Assembly: GCA_021234155.1 (NCBI GenBank)
Contig: JAJEKV010000103.1
Coordinates: forward strand, 188,001-252,000
DNA: 64,000 bases
Origin: Isoetes taiwanensis
Taxonomy: Eukaryota > Streptophyta > Lycopodiopsida > Isoetales > Isoetaceae
Direction: 5' to 3'
Below are positions 11,746-22,860 of this stretch, one piece after another (position 1 is the first letter of the stretch; every line of letters begins with the position of its first letter). The notes under the pieces were generated by a model. That model saw only the letters and a list, made by a program, of their open reading frames with translations. It was not told the DNA's origin and searched no databases. The position numbers were made by a program, and so were the translations under genes.

Positions 11746-13134
11746 TCACGGACCCGTTCTCGAGAAGTGTTGACCTGGAGGAGGATTGCCCCGAGTATTA
11801 AGACGGCACGGCAATCTCCGCGTCATCAAGAATCTTACGCTTCGCACCTCCTCGTAGTGATCTTGAAGAGAGGTGAGCTGAGAGGTTTGGGTAGAAAGTT
11901 GAGCCGTCAAGGAGGCAATTTGAGCGTCCCGCTCTGTAAGGGTTTGAACTTGAGTGCTGAAATTTCCACAAAGTTCAGAGTACAAGGCGTTGAGCTTGGC
12001 AATATCTGCGTCCTTGGTATCCAGGAGAGCTGCTTTGGACTTGTTGTGCTCCAATAAATTCTGAATTTCTGATTGAGCCGAGCACTGCTTGATCCGCAAG
12101 TTGGTGACTTGATCCTCGCGGTGCACTTTTGAGATCTGTATGAGCCCATAATGAGCTCCGTGCTTGTCTTGAAGTTTGGCCTCAAAAGTTGCAACTTGGG
12201 CAAAGGCGACTTGAAGGTCCGCGATTGGACCGCATCCGGAGGCCTCTAGTGCCGCTTTGAACCCCCGCTCATAAGAGCTTCCAGGATTCTTGTAACTTAA
12301 GAACGGCGCCTTGAGCATCCTGGCGATACTTGATACAACAAATGGCGAGGGTGTTGTGGTGGTGGAGCCCTCATTTGCACCGGGTTTGTGATGTTTGGGA
12401 GATATGGTGTGAACCGATGGTGTAGGGAGGAGGAGACAAAGGACATGGGAGTGCGGATTTTGGACATGACCAGTGGAAGACGGGCGTGAAGTGCCAACAC
12501 GGTTAGTCAGTGGAAGAGACCGCTGAGTGGAATTTTGAGAAGGAAGTGGTGAGGGAGGAAAGTAATGACAGATGAGGGCTTGAAGATGGCCTCCCACAGA
12601 AGTTTCAGAGTTAGAAGTGGCAGCCCGAAGACGGTCAACTTCTTGGAGAAGACGGTAGAACAACAACTGGGGCCAATCAACGTGGTGGTTGGAGCGTGTA
12701 GCAGTGATCACCATATTGTAGAAAGGCTTATTGATATGGGTGTTCTTGATAGAATACCCAAGGTACTTGCGCCACAGAAACTTAACAAAGATTTCATGGG
12801 GCTTGTCAATATTGGTCAGGCGATGCACATTGGCGTGATAAGCAGGTGCACTAAACTTAGTGACATCAAGATCCTGTATGGTAGCCCAAGACAAACAAGG
12901 GGTTTGCAAGGGGATATGGAATACCTCAGAGATTAGGTGCTGAGTCAGCGAAATGGTGATGCCATCGACCACAGTGGTGTATCCATGCGGGCTGTTAACA
13001 ATATTGGCGATGAACTGCTTCAGTTGGTCAGGATTTGGAGCCGGAAGTTCCATTTGAGAGAATTCGTAAAGCTTTTGTCGTTCAGCAATTTCTTTATTTG
13101 GGCCAACAAGGGCTTCACGGAAAGTGGGCGTCAA
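11746..13134 (-). CDS. Extra retrotransposon ORF (aORF), coiled-coil protein of unknown function
   Basis: This is the longest uninterrupted frame of the gypsy element: 462 codons between integrase and the 3' LTR, on the coding strand. Residues 1 to about 190 look globular with many aromatic residues (TQHLISEVFHIPLQ, FVKFLWRKYLGYSI, DWPQLLFYRLLQEVDRL). About 190-290 is proline/serine/histidine-rich. About 300-430 is a predicted coiled coil rich in Gln, Ala and Leu (TERDAQIASLTAQLSTQTSQ). The frame stays open upstream of the first Met, so the true start may lie further up (up to about 13210-13250). The N-terminal part resembles proteins annotated as putative plant transposon proteins, from memory only. 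No enzyme motif was seen. The last 30 residues are compositionally different and may follow a frameshift. Confidence 0.72.
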   Translation of the reverse strand: MTPTFREALVGPNKEIAERQKLYEFSQMELPAPNPDQLKQFIANIVNSPHGYTTVVDGITISLTQHLISEVFHIPLQTPCLSWATIQDLDVTKFSAPAYHANVHRLTNIDKPHEIFVKFLWRKYLGYSIKNTHINKPFYNMVITATRSNHHVDWPQLLFYRLLQEVDRLRAATSNSETSVGGHLQALICHYFPPSPLPSQNSTQRSLPLTNRVGTSRPSSTGHVQNPHSHVLCLLLPTPSVHTISPKHHKPGANEGSTTTTPSPFVVSSIARMLKAPFLSYKNPGSSYERGFKAALEASGCGPIADLQVAFAQVATFEAKLQDKHGAHYGLIQISKVHREDQVTNLRIKQCSAQSEIQNLLEHNKSKAALLDTKDADIAKLNALYSELCGNFSTQVQTLTERDAQIASLTAQLSTQTSQLTSLQDHYEEVRSVRFLMTRRLPCRLNTRGNPPPGQHFSRTGP

Positions 13135-14150
13135 GAAGGATACAGATGCAAAAAGAGCCGGATCTTTGGGAGCAAAAGCTTTGAAGGGTGGAAAATTTTG
13201 GTGCAGCCATGGTAACGATTTTGCGTAAAAGCGAAGGGTGATTCAAAGGCGGAGGACGAAAGCCAAGTGCGGAGGACGAAGGCGCAGAGGAACGAAAAGG
13301 TTTTAGGGCGCGCAAAGGTGGGCGAAGGGGCATGATAAGGGCGAAGCTGCAACCGTTGATGGTGCCAGGTGTCGAAAGATGCCAAGGAGGCGATTTGAGA
13401 GGCAAAAATTTGGCTAAGTCCCCGAAAAACGTAAGGGAGAAGCAATGAACGGTGAGGATGAGACGTGAGAGAAGGATCGGATGTGACAGGTGGCCAAAGG
13501 ACATACATTAATGTCCGACGGGCGTGAAAAGAAGAAATGGCATTCAATGCTGGCAACTCGAAGTGGGATATCATTAAAAGGAATGTGTCAGAAGGTACCC
13601 TGGCTAGATATGCGGCGGGAGAAAAGATTGTCCGTTTAGAAAGAGCCTTGCATTGCAAACACGTTGGCAAATTTCTGATTGGTCCACGTCGACTAGCAGT
13701 TCCTCGGTGGGCTATATAAGACGAACCGGGAGTGAACTGAAGGCATTGGATGATGCTGAGCATGGCGGCGGCTGGTTTGAACGAAAACTGCACTATGCCC
13801 ACCAATTGTCAGGAGTGGATCACCTGTAAAATGAACTGTCTGGATCTCTGGCGCTGCCACAACCGTGGCGTGCGAATGGATGGCTGGTGCGCCGGGATGG
13901 CTGAACATCCCGACCCGATGACCAACGGGATGGAGGTGGTTCTGCACCTTCGCTGGGATCCGGAGCAGAACCTCTACCATCTCCTCCGTATCACCTCTGC
14001 TCCGAACCCAGAGTAGAGGGTTTTTCCTCTTAGGTTGGTAGTAGAGGGCTCTCAGCCCGTTTTTGTATATAGGGCAGTGCCCATAGCGGAAGTAGCTGGG
14101 CTGTGCCCGCATTTTGTAAAAATATCCACTATAATATAATATGCCGCCTT
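13135..14150 (-). other. Gypsy spacer between integrase and extra ORF
   Basis: Short frames only. The part near 13135-13250 is probably the 5' extension of the extra ORF in its own frame. The remainder shows no recognised domain. Confidence 0.45.
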
Positions 14151-14151
14151 T

Positions 14152-15369
14152 CTAGTCACTTTCTGTGGTATTTGCTTCTTGAACTGTATCTGGTTGTTGA
14201 TTGTCGCTTTCTGTGTGATGAAATGTTTTGAGACGAAAACCATTAACCAATGTTGGTAATGGAGTGCCATCTAATTCTGCCAGTTGGAAAACGCTGGGTC
14301 GAACCACTTGAACAATTTGATAAGGGCCAAGCCAACGAAACTTGAGTTTACCCGGAAAATTTTTGTACCTGGAATCATAAAGAAGAACCAAATCGCCTTC
14401 TTTGAATGTTTTTTGTCTTGGGGCGTTTGTCATGTAAAGATTTTTGCAACTGTTGTCCATGAAGAACACGAATATAAGCATCCCTTCGGGTTCATCCAAC
14501 TGTTCTAATTGATAGACCCGCTCTTTCAAAGGTCACGAGGTGGATTATGAGCGTGAGCCGATTGAAAACGAGTGTTGGAAGGATGTATTCAAACGGCATG
14601 AGAGCTTCCTCGACCATAAACCAATTTAAAAGGAGTGTGACCCAGAGCAATCTTGAAACAAGTATTGTAGGCCCAAAGAACAAAGAGGGAAGTTTTGTTT
14701 GCCGTCTGTGCGGGAAGCGTCACAAATTTTCTTGAGAATGGTGACCGAGTTTTGTTGGTGCTTTCGCCAAACCATTACCTTGAGGATAGTAAGGGGTGCT
14801 CTTGTGATGATGGATCGAGAAGATAATCCGTCGGCTCCTTGATAGTATGATTGATGAAATGGACACCACGATCACCGCCCCAGCTCCGGTGGGGCGTAAA
14901 TTAATCGCGTGATAATTTGTTGATAGAGGACCCTAGCCGTGTTTGCCGCAGTGTTGTTATGAAGTGCACAAGCTTCCGCCCATTTGGTAGCATAGTCGGT
15001 GAGAACCAGACGAATGTAACAGCACGGGTGTGCAGCGCAGAGGGATCGATAGGTCCCACAAAGTCCATTCCCCATTTGCTTTGCGGGAAGGGGCGTGGCG
15101 GCCGGTGTCAAGGGGAAGAGCGCCACGGGCGTGGGGCGCCCCACCACGGCAAAGCGTCCACACGTCTTGGCGTGGGCGTGAGCATCTTTGAAGAGCGTGG
15201 GCCAATAATACCCAGCGAGAAGGATTTTGGCGGCCGTGGTGTCACCATGAAAATGACCACCACCTAGCCCTTGATGAGCTTCTCTAACAATATCTGGAAC
15301 TTCATGAGGTAGAACACAGCGTCGAAGGATGGTGTCCTTACCCTTTTTGTAGAGATGTCCCGCAACCAT
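14152..15369 (-). pseudogene. Gypsy integrase region
   Basis: Minus strand. About 15180-15330 encodes the N-terminal zinc-binding part, with EAHQGLGGGHFHGDTTAAK followed by GYYWPTLFKDAHAHAKTCGR, which fits the His-His-Cys-Cys pattern except that the second Cys is not visible in frame. About 14890-15150 covers the catalytic core (DYATKWAEACALHNNTA). About 14160-14530 is the C-terminal domain: FKEGDLVLLYDSRYKNFPGK and KFRWLGPYQIVQV are the SH3-like motifs that follow the integrase core in gypsy elements. The core and the C-terminal domain are in different frames, with stops between. Integrase would insert the cDNA into the genome. Confidence 0.82.
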
Positions 15370-15479
15370 GGTGTAGTCCGCGGACCTCGCGGAGAAATTG
15401 ATGGCGGCAGGATTGTCGCTGGCGAGAGAGGCGTCTCGCCTTACGGTGGAAGAGCACCTGTGAGAAGGTACTGCTGAAA

Positions 15480-17000
15480 ATCATGGAACCAATGTGGTGT
15501 GGCCGTGACTAAAAAGAGTTGAGCGTCAGGAAAGGCGTCTGAGACTCGAGTTGAGGGATCATCTGTGTGGATGCGGGAAAGATAATCCGGGATCTACATG
15601 AGATTTGCCGCCTTTTATGAACAATTTCAAAAGGAGCAAATTCTTGGAGAAGAAGGACCCAACGAGCAATGCGCCCGTGGGCGGGACTTGTTGATCAAAT
15701 AAAGGAGTGCTTGGTGGTCCACAAAGAACTTGATTTGATCGCCCAAAAGGTAGTGACGGAAGCGTTGGACCTGAAAAATGAGACCCAAAGCTTCACGCCT
15801 GGCGGCGAATAGTTGCGCCAGCCAGTAATTGAGTTTTCTGGCGGCGTAGCGATTTGGTTTGTCGATTAATCGATCATATTCTTGAGAAAGAACAGCTCAA
15901 TAGCAAACGCCGGTGACATCTACATGAACATGAAAGGGCTTGTCCCATTGAGAAGGAACAAGAACCGGTGCTGAAAGTAAGTAAAAGCTTCACCGTTGGA
16001 AGCGAAGATCCTTTACTGGGAATTCCAAGCCCGTGGATTCGGCACCCGTGAGTTTATGAATGGGATCAGCAATGGCTGCTAGTCCGTATGAAGGTGGAGT
16101 AATAATTGACCTTACCCAGGGAAAGAGCGTGTCTCCTTGATATTGGCTGGTGCTTGAGCCTTGAGCACAATAACCGATTTTGGCGGGATCCGTGGTGATA
16201 CCGCTTTCGCGACAACATGGCCTAACAAACACCGTGAGGTGGCGCAAAGGTGCATTTCTCGATTGAGACTAATGCCCGACTCATCACATTTCTGGAAGAC
16301 GAGTTCCAATTTATCCAAATGGTCAGCCATGGAACTCGTAGGCGAGAAGTCATCTTGAAAAATTTGCAAGAAGGGATTTTCCTTCATGAAATCATGAAAA
16401 ACTGAGAGCATGATGCGTTGAAACGTTGATGGAGAGTTTGATAATCCAAAAGGAACCACCTTGTAGGCAAAAGTGCCCCCCACCCGGTGGTGAAAGTAGT
16501 CTTGAGTTGATCAGATTCTTTGATTGAGATCTGATTGTAGCCGAAAAAACCATCCATGAAGGAGTACATCTCATGTCCAAAGAACCTCTTCCAAAACCTG
16601 GTCCGTGAAGGGAAGTGGAAAGTGATCACGCCCGCGGGCCCGATTGAGTTTTTCGTAGTCCACCTGCACGCGGATCTTACCATTGTGTTTGAGGGCAATG
16701 ACGATGGGGCTCACCCATTCGAATGTTTGACCTCATAGATCAAACCTGCAGCAAGGAGTTTGTCAATTTCCGCTTGACGCGTCCACGGTATTAGGGTTGA
16801 GCCGTCGCATCGCTTGCTAAACCGGTCGTGCATCAGATTTGGTAGGAATGGTGAGTTCCCCAAGCTTTTGTTGATTCCCAAGATCTCTCAGAACTCCAGG
16901 TGAAAATGTGTTTGAATTTTTGAATGTGCTTTTGACGGCCCCTGTTACGATAAAAGGCCGGAAGATTTGCAAAAGAACACGCCCACGATCTCGACTTCCG
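15480..17000 (-). pseudogene. Gypsy reverse transcriptase and RNase H
   Basis: Minus strand, several frames. The RT is seen from about 16700 down to 16110: YSFMDGFFGYNQISI (first catalytic Asp), FAYKVVPFGLSNSPSTFQRI, and FQDDF at about 16349-16360, where YVDD is usual, so the second catalytic Asp pair is present with a Gln in the variable position. Downstream (about 15950-15600) HVHVDVTG, REALGLIFQVQRFRHYL and FFVDHQALLYLI identify the RNase H. The usual RT-RNase H-integrase spacing is retained. Stops and frameshifts break the reading frame. Confidence 0.85.
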
Positions 17001-17508
17001 AGTCCGAATATGGGGTATTACTTGAGATCCCCGACAATGTGCAGGAGGTTGGAGCATAACCGGATCGCGTGGCACTTTGCGCGGTGAAAAGAGGGGTTCT
17101 TGAGTTTCATCCGCCAGAGGTTGCTTCATGACAAATAAGTACATCAACGGGGAGTTGCGGGAGGTTCAAAGATCCGAAAAGTGATCAACACGTTGGATTC
17201 GATTGCAAGGAGCCGTAAGGGTCAAGCAAAGCAGCCACGGCCGGGTCCTCGATCAAGAGTCATTTCTCCCCAAGGATCAGCATATTCGGGTAGGATGACG
17301 AGGTAGACTTCGCAGTGGAGCCCGAACTTGATAAATATTCGAAGCTTCTTCGCAACTGTCCATTAATGAGAGAGGGTTCCGCATTTTCCAGTAAAATGAT
17401 CCCGCCTCGCTTGCAAGTCCATGGTGGCATTGAGATGACCATCGATGATGACTAACTGGTCCGTGGCCCAAGAATGGATACTCTTGGCCCGGCGGAGAAA
17501 AGATCCGC

Positions 17509-18258
17509 CTACCAACATTTCATAGTCACCGGATCTTCGCCAGCTTTCCAAACTCCAAATTCCATGGGGAAGCGGAGATCACCGATGTTGATGTGAAGAA
17601 GAGGCGTGACGCCTTGAGGTCGCGTGATATGGCCATTAGCCAACTTGATGTCATATGGGGCACGAAAGAGTTGTGTGATGCCCATTTGTTTGCGGAGTTT
17701 ATCCGTGATGAGATTGACTGCGCTACCTCCATCTATTTGAACATGGTTGACTTGCTGATTGCCCACCGTGGCATGGACCGTGGGTGTAGAGGTAGCCACA
17801 GCCCCAACTAGAACAGTTGGTAGTGGTAACTGGTCCTTGAGAGCAGGACAGAGTTTCAAAATGGTTGCCAAGCTTAAAGGAATTTTGATCTTGGCGAGCT
17901 CCTCTTGGAGTTCTAGAGGCACATGAGAAAAAGGATCTGCTGGTTCCACTGGTGCTGGGGTGCGTGGTAATGAAGCAGCAACTTCTTTGAGTAAGTCAAC
18001 CTCAGCAGCAATATTGGGATATGTCTGAGAGCGTAGAGGCTGAGATGTGGAAGGTGTATCGTGGCGTTGTTGAGCTCTGGTGGTGGCATGAACATTTGCC
18101 AAGGTGCGGCCTTCAGCAGCTTGCATGAGGTTCAAAATGCTTTGGCGAACTTTGGGCATGACATGTGGCATGAGTTTCTCCAAGTCAGGGGCAAAGTGAA
18201 CCTTTTTTTCGTCCTCATGAGGAATGGTGTCAACTGCAAAGGCGGGTTTGCGTGCCAT
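17509..18258 (-). pseudogene. Gypsy gag-pol junction with aspartic protease
   Basis: A 249-codon open frame on the minus strand. The protease active site is HVQIDGGSAVNLI (about 17718-17755); plant gypsy proteases usually have D-[ST]-G, here DGGSA, which still keeps the catalytic Asp. The first half (about residues 1-110) is an acidic/basic linker. The protein matures Gag and Pol. Its 3' neighbour is the RT region in a different frame. Confidence 0.8.
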
Positions 18259-20000
18259 TTGGAATAATGGTCAAGGGACGTGATGCCCGGTGCGGGCGTG
18301 AAACTAAACCAACCCAATTGGGCGGCCGGACTGGAGGATTAAGTGCCCGAAAAATTTCCTCCAGTGCTTGTTGATCCAAATTGGGTTGATTTGTGGAGCT
18401 GGTTGATAGCGTGATTGCTTGGGCTCTTGGTGGCTTCTTAAGAACTGGTCTCGGCCTTGTTTGCCATTAGCAATCGAGTTGATAAGCCGCGAGGCGGACT
18501 GATGTGGTCCGATTGGTGCCGTGAAGCCGCACTGAACTTGTGGAAGTTGAGGGCACGCCGGTGGTATGACCCCATTCTTGGCAAAGTGATAACACGAGCT
18601 TTAGAAGGATCAAAAGGAGGACGGGGTTGGGTCCCCGTTGTTGCCCCCGGGCTTGCGATAGAGTTGAGTTGGTTGCACCTGAAGTGGTGGTCAGCGATAG
18701 TGCGATTGTTGCCGAGGTGTGGTTTGCACTTGATAAACCATTTTGTTGCGAACGGTGTGGGATGAGTCGGGGTGCACTCTTCCGTGGGCATGATTGCACA
18801 TGTTGCATCGCTTGCAATGAGGCGGGCCATTGGTGGAGTTGCACTCATTTGCCAAATGGCCTTGGTATTTGCAAATATGGCACCGTCATCCGACTATTTG
18901 TGGATTAGCGTGTTGAGGCTGAATGTACCATCCGTGGAACCATGACAGTGGAATGAACGGAGTTCTTGAAGAGCCACGCCCGGGGAAACATTGATCGAAA
19001 GTGATTGACAAGGTCAATAGCACGCTCCAAAGTCTTCTGACGCAGTATTCCGTCATGAGTCGAATAGCCGGAGGAAGTCCTTGGAGAAACCGGACAAAAT
19101 CCGCTCTGTGTTGGGTACTCCTTGAGTTTACCGAAAGAATGTGAAGTCGATCGCAAAATCCCCGGCGGACTCAGCGGGCTCTTGTTGAAGTTCATTGAGT
19201 TGCTTGAGATGAAGTTGATCATCATCCGTGGTTCCATAATGAGAAAGAAAAGCGGTTCTCATTTCGGACCAGTCTTGTTTCCAATGGCTTTTGTTGGACA
19301 TGAGCCATTGATGAGGAGAGCCACGCCTTGGGTGGTGGAAAAGATGTGGAATTCAGGTTGAGGTTAGCATGACCATTTAGGACAGCTAGAGCCTCAAATT
19401 CTTCCATGTGGGCCTGAGCACTTTGGTCTAAGGGTTTGCCTTTAGTGTTGCCAAAGGTGGGATAAGTCGGTTTAGTCCGGAAAGGTAGATGTGAAAGTGC
19501 TTGGCTGGACAGAACGTAGATAGTGAGGATATTGAGGTTGAGTTGGAGGTGGCATGGTGCCCGAAGGACCCCGATGAAGGGGTGATCTAGCGGTTGAGGA
19601 ACCGCTGCCTCGAGCATTGGTTTTGAGATCCGTAAGGTTGTAAAACAGGAAGGGCGATGGGAAATGTAGGGAAAGATATTCCCGGGTAGGCGAAAAAGAG
19701 ACTTGTGGATATCCGTGCCCACCCGGGAGATGATGGTTGTGAAGGAAAAGGCGATGGCCCGAAGAATGATGGATGTAGGCATGTTCAGGTGTATGAAAGT
19801 ATGGTTGAGAAGGTTGAGCCTGATAGGGCTCCTGATAGTGATGAGGTGACTGAGGTTGCGAGCAATGTTTGCACGCTTGGGGCGGGGAACCGGGACGAGA
19901 CAGGACACGAGGGGTTGGTGGTGCCGACCGGTGCCCTAGACCGCGATGGCCTCCCTCTATGTCATAAGCGCATCCATACATGTCATGCCGCGACAGCTTT
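18259..20000 (-). pseudogene. Gypsy gag with CCHC zinc knuckle
   Basis: Minus strand, in several frames. About 19981-19600 encodes a Gln/Pro/His-rich N-terminus (HHYQEPYQAQPSQPYFHTPE). The capsid-like region follows with QLNELQQEPAESAGDFAIDF around 19145-19205. A textbook zinc knuckle, CHICKYQGHLANEC (CX2CX4HX4C), is encoded at 18841-18882, with a further Cys/His-rich stretch right after it. Gag packages the RNA in virus-like particles. Frame changes every few hundred bases break the gene as sequenced. Confidence 0.82.
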
Positions 20001-20123
20001 CCGACGCCGATGGCGCTCCCAAGCGAGATGCCGCCCGAGAAAGGAGTTCTTCTCGGGCGAAAATTCCCGCATATGGCGATGGCGAAAAAGTAGGATTGAA
20101 TCGAACCCGCAAAGCCGGCTTGA

Positions 20124-20739
20124 TGTTTGGGGTCCGGGTTCGAACTCTGGAAGAAGACCCTCCGGAGGACCCGTGGATCTAACAGAGAGTCCGGGGGACT
20201 ATGTCACGCGGGATTTGCAAGAAGAAAAGAAGAAGAAGAAAACAGAACAAATGAGAGGAAAATGATAAGCTTCCTTGATATCAATGATGAACATACATGA
20301 GCTCTCGCAATAGAGAGAAGAACTGAAAGGAGACAAGACTCAAAAACTCATCTAGAACTCATGTGCGAGCTCTAGTCATATATATAGTACAATGGCCTTG
20401 GGCCCAATATAGACACTCTGGCCCAATATAGACACTCTGATTGATCTCGGTGCCGACTCACGGGAGGAGGCCCGATTTGCGAGAATGTGGGCTGTGCCTC
20501 TTGAAGTGCCTGAATCATCTTGACGACTGCCATGCGGGCGGTGACGGGCCGTCCACTTGTCCGAAAGCGGCGTCTCTTGATAGCCTTTGATCAAGGTGGG
20601 TTCCATTATGGTCTGGCCGCTTGGTCTTCTCGTTGAGCCTTTGATGGCTGACCCGTAGGTCGACCGAGGATCCTTGAGCTTGACCTCGTGCATGTCAGAT
20701 GCATGAATAGTCCCGCACTGTGAGGCACGTGGACTAACA
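20124..20739 (-). repeat. Gypsy LTR (5' LTR in element sense)
   Basis: The 616 bp repeat pairs with 9646-10233. The base run just inside it (minus strand, beginning TCAAGCCGGC) does not start with the TGG expected of a tRNA primer-binding site, so the primer site is not identified. Confidence 0.92.
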
Positions 20740-20744
20740 CTTAT
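20740..20744. repeat. Target-site duplication CTTAT, right copy
   Basis: Identical to 9641-9645 at the other end of the gypsy element. Confidence 0.92.
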
Positions 20745-21340
20745 TGTTGAAACTTCTTACCTTGCCTGAAGCTTGAACATGGAATTCTTGTTTGTGAGAG
20801 CTAGAAGTTCATCATCACACTGGCTGACAGAATTCTACAAGATACTTGTAGCTATCTACAACTTCAACTTCATGGCTATCAAGTGCAAAGTTGGAACAGT
20901 ATGCCAAGAAGATTGAACTAGCTTGGACTTCTGGAGATTAACACGGGGGCCTGTGTTCTCACGAAAAATGTGCAGAGCATATAAATGTTGTTGCATACTA
21001 GTAATTGTATGTGCCATAAGCAAAACATCATCAGCATGCATAAGTTGCTTAGTGATATAGTGTGCCAAATGTGGGCCTCCACCGCTATGAATCTCAAGCC
21101 ATGCTTCCGATTGATCAATGTACAAGCTAAAGAGTGTGAGAGATAGAGGGCAACCATGGCGTACTCCGATATTGCTATTGATTTGTGTACCTGCTGCCGA
21201 AAATTAGCAAAGACCCTTTCGTAGAGCTGATAAATTGCATTTTGAAGATCTTGTGGAACCCCAACGCTTCCAAGGAATTTGATCTTTATGAATATAGTTA
21301 AAGGCCACGCTGGAGAAGCAATACCAAATTGGTAAAAAAT
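20745..21340 (-). pseudogene. Minus-strand LINE, RT part (5' of the gypsy insertion)
   Basis: Read on the minus strand: GVPQDLQNAIYQLYERVFANF (about 21210-21275) matches GVPVDLQNAVYKLYEKCSG of the LINE at 4.4 kb. HGCPLSLTLFSLYIDQSE (about 21105-21160), MHADDVLLMAHT (YADD-like, about 21005-21045) and VNLQKSKLV (about 20915-20945) follow in the right order for RT. The piece ends at the gypsy target duplication and resumes at 9640. No earlier LINE sequence is seen above 21340, so the copy is 5'-truncated. Confidence 0.78.
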
Positions 21341-21590
21341 GAAGTATCTCTTCCTAGGTTTGGAGGAGTGTTATAATTTTTCTTCTGTATATAGGAAAGA
21401 CGGGGAGGCTTGAATTCTAGGGTGCAACCTGCATGGAGGCAATGCCAACACCTGAAACTCAAGCCTCGAGGTCTTTTCTTGAAACGTGAATGTAAGATGA
21501 GTGAAATTGGAAGCCGAATGTGCAGTAAAACAACTAGAATGTGGGACAAAATGAAAAAAGGCAAGTAGAATTGAGCCATCGTCCACCAAT

Positions 21591-21694
21591 TTTCTTAGAC
21601 CATCAAATTAGGATTGAAAGTCTACCATGTGGCAAAGGGTCCTTTCTTAGGCCATCAAACTAGGATTGAAAATCTACCATGTGGCAAAGGCATT
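21591..21694. repeat. Tandem duplication, period 52 bp
   Basis: 'tttcttag(a/g)ccatcaaa' with the following bases to 'gtggcaaag' occurs at 21591 and again at 21643 with three or four differences. Confidence 0.8.
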
Positions 21695-21913
21695 GTTGGC
21701 CCTATTGCCTAAATTTCACTTAGCTTACATTTACATAATGTTGTTTTTGGTGCAGCAGGGATTTCCAGCAGCTTAAAGTGGATAGTTTTGTGGGATCAAG
21801 TCCCACACTTAGCTGTTGCAAACTGTCCAAAAGAAAGGCAGAGAGGTGTGGAGGATTTGCTTCAAGCTTTATTCTTTTTCCCTTGTGGAATACCATAAAG
21901 CATTGCTCTATTC

Positions 21914-22014
21914 GATTTCATGGATGGTTTTTTCAAACCTTTGTTATGTGTGACATAGGATATGGATTTCATGGATGGTTTTTTCAAACCTTTGTTATGT
22001 GTGACATAGGATAT
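21914..22014. repeat. Tandem duplication, period 51 bp
   Basis: The unit beginning GATTTCATGGATGG occurs at 21914 and 21965 without visible difference, which implies a recent duplication. Confidence 0.88.
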
Positions 22015-22446
22015 TTTGCACCATTGATTCGTGCAAGAGTTTTTTTTTAAATATTAAGTAACAAATCTTCCATAATCCGATGGCCAAAAGAAAATTTGAT
22101 CTCAAAGCATATCTCATTACTTGCTCTCGAGTGGAACTTCCTTACTAATTGCCATTATAGTTTTCACTTTTCAGGGAAGTTCAGCGAACATTTGAAAAAA
22201 GCATCGCAGCCATTTTGTTGGAAAATGGCAAAGCTTACATAAAACACAAACAGAAATGTGGCTACAAGTTATAAACAAGAGTAAAAATTTTCAACAAAAG
22301 AATTGCCAATTGGCACCTATCTATCTTTTCCTATTGCATGCCTAGAAGGGATTTACCATGTGCCATCACTTCAAATTCCAAGAAGCAAAGTACAGACCTC
22401 CCTGCTTGTATAAGTTATGTACACAAAGTTGTAATTCACTCAGCTA

Positions 22447-22860
22447 CTAAGAACTGCAAAATTCTGCAGCTGAATCCCCAGAAAACGAGAATCCTCTGTA
22501 TCCTTTATAAGCATAATATGCTGTTCTGGAGTAATAAAGTCCAGGCAGAAACAGAGTAGCACCCAAGATGCTGAAAGCAATTCCTGACAGAAGAATAAAT
22601 TGAATTCAATACCGATGAATAAAAGTAAACAAAAAGAGCAGAAACTGGCGATCTAATTTTTAGGGATAAAACATACCATGTGTTTTGTCGCCCCCGACCC
22701 GATTGTACATCATAACAAGACCTACAATTAAGCCAACAGATCCAAGAACTATACAAGCAGTAGCGAGGCTGATCTCCTTGACAGGAGCCCGATTTGGTGT
22801 AAAAAAAGTGGCGGTTTCTTCCTCATCTGTGATGGAAAACGTGTGGTCAACATAGGCCAT
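22447..22860 (-). CDS. TMEM230-like small membrane protein, two exons
   Basis: Exon 1 is 22860-22677 and exon 2 is 22583-22447. The donor (CATG|GTATGT) and acceptor (TGTCAG|GAAT) are canonical and the split Gly codon keeps the frame, giving 106 residues. Two membrane segments lie at about 31-52 and 62-80. The conserved end RTAYYAYKGYRGFSF (81-95) is the hallmark of the TMEM230/DUF872 family, whose human member (120 residues) is a trafficking-vesicle protein; the plant role is not established. The acidic N-terminus (TDEEETATFF) is predicted cytosolic. The start is the first Met and precedes a plausible 5' UTR. The gene has no breaks and is one of only two credible host genes here. Confidence 0.88.

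Larger units (their letters stand above)
9646..20739 (-). mobile_element. Ty3/gypsy LTR retrotransposon with extra ORF after integrase
   Basis: The 11.1 kb element is bounded by two long direct repeats (9646-10233 and 20124-20739) starting TG and ending CA, with a 5-bp target duplication CTTAT. It is transcribed on the minus strand. In that sense the order is LTR, gag with a zinc knuckle, aspartic protease, reverse transcriptase, RNase H, integrase, an additional long ORF, purine tract, LTR. PR-RT-RH-IN order defines Ty3/gypsy; a large extra ORF between integrase and the 3' LTR is known from plant Tat/Athila-type elements, so that lineage is a reasonable but unproven assignment. It inserted into a minus-strand LINE. 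The coding region is broken into many short frames, but LTR AT-rich portions are nearly identical, which argues for a young insertion. Confidence 0.93.
21341..22446. other. Intergenic, with two short tandem duplications; 3' flank of the TMEM230-like gene
   Basis: No coding region was recognised. It holds the two duplications listed separately (21591-21700 and 21914-22014). The last 200-300 bases are the likely 3' UTR of the minus-strand gene. Confidence 0.5.

Noticed and set aside
13750-14016. Plus-strand frame of 88 codons with several Cys and Trp residues
   Set aside because: It is antisense within the gypsy element and lacks a recognised fold; no further support.
20085-20123. tRNA primer-binding site next to the gypsy 5' LTR
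   Set aside because: A phrase like a T-loop (GGTTCGATTC) is present, but the adjacent bases do not begin with TGG, so no tRNA could be assigned.
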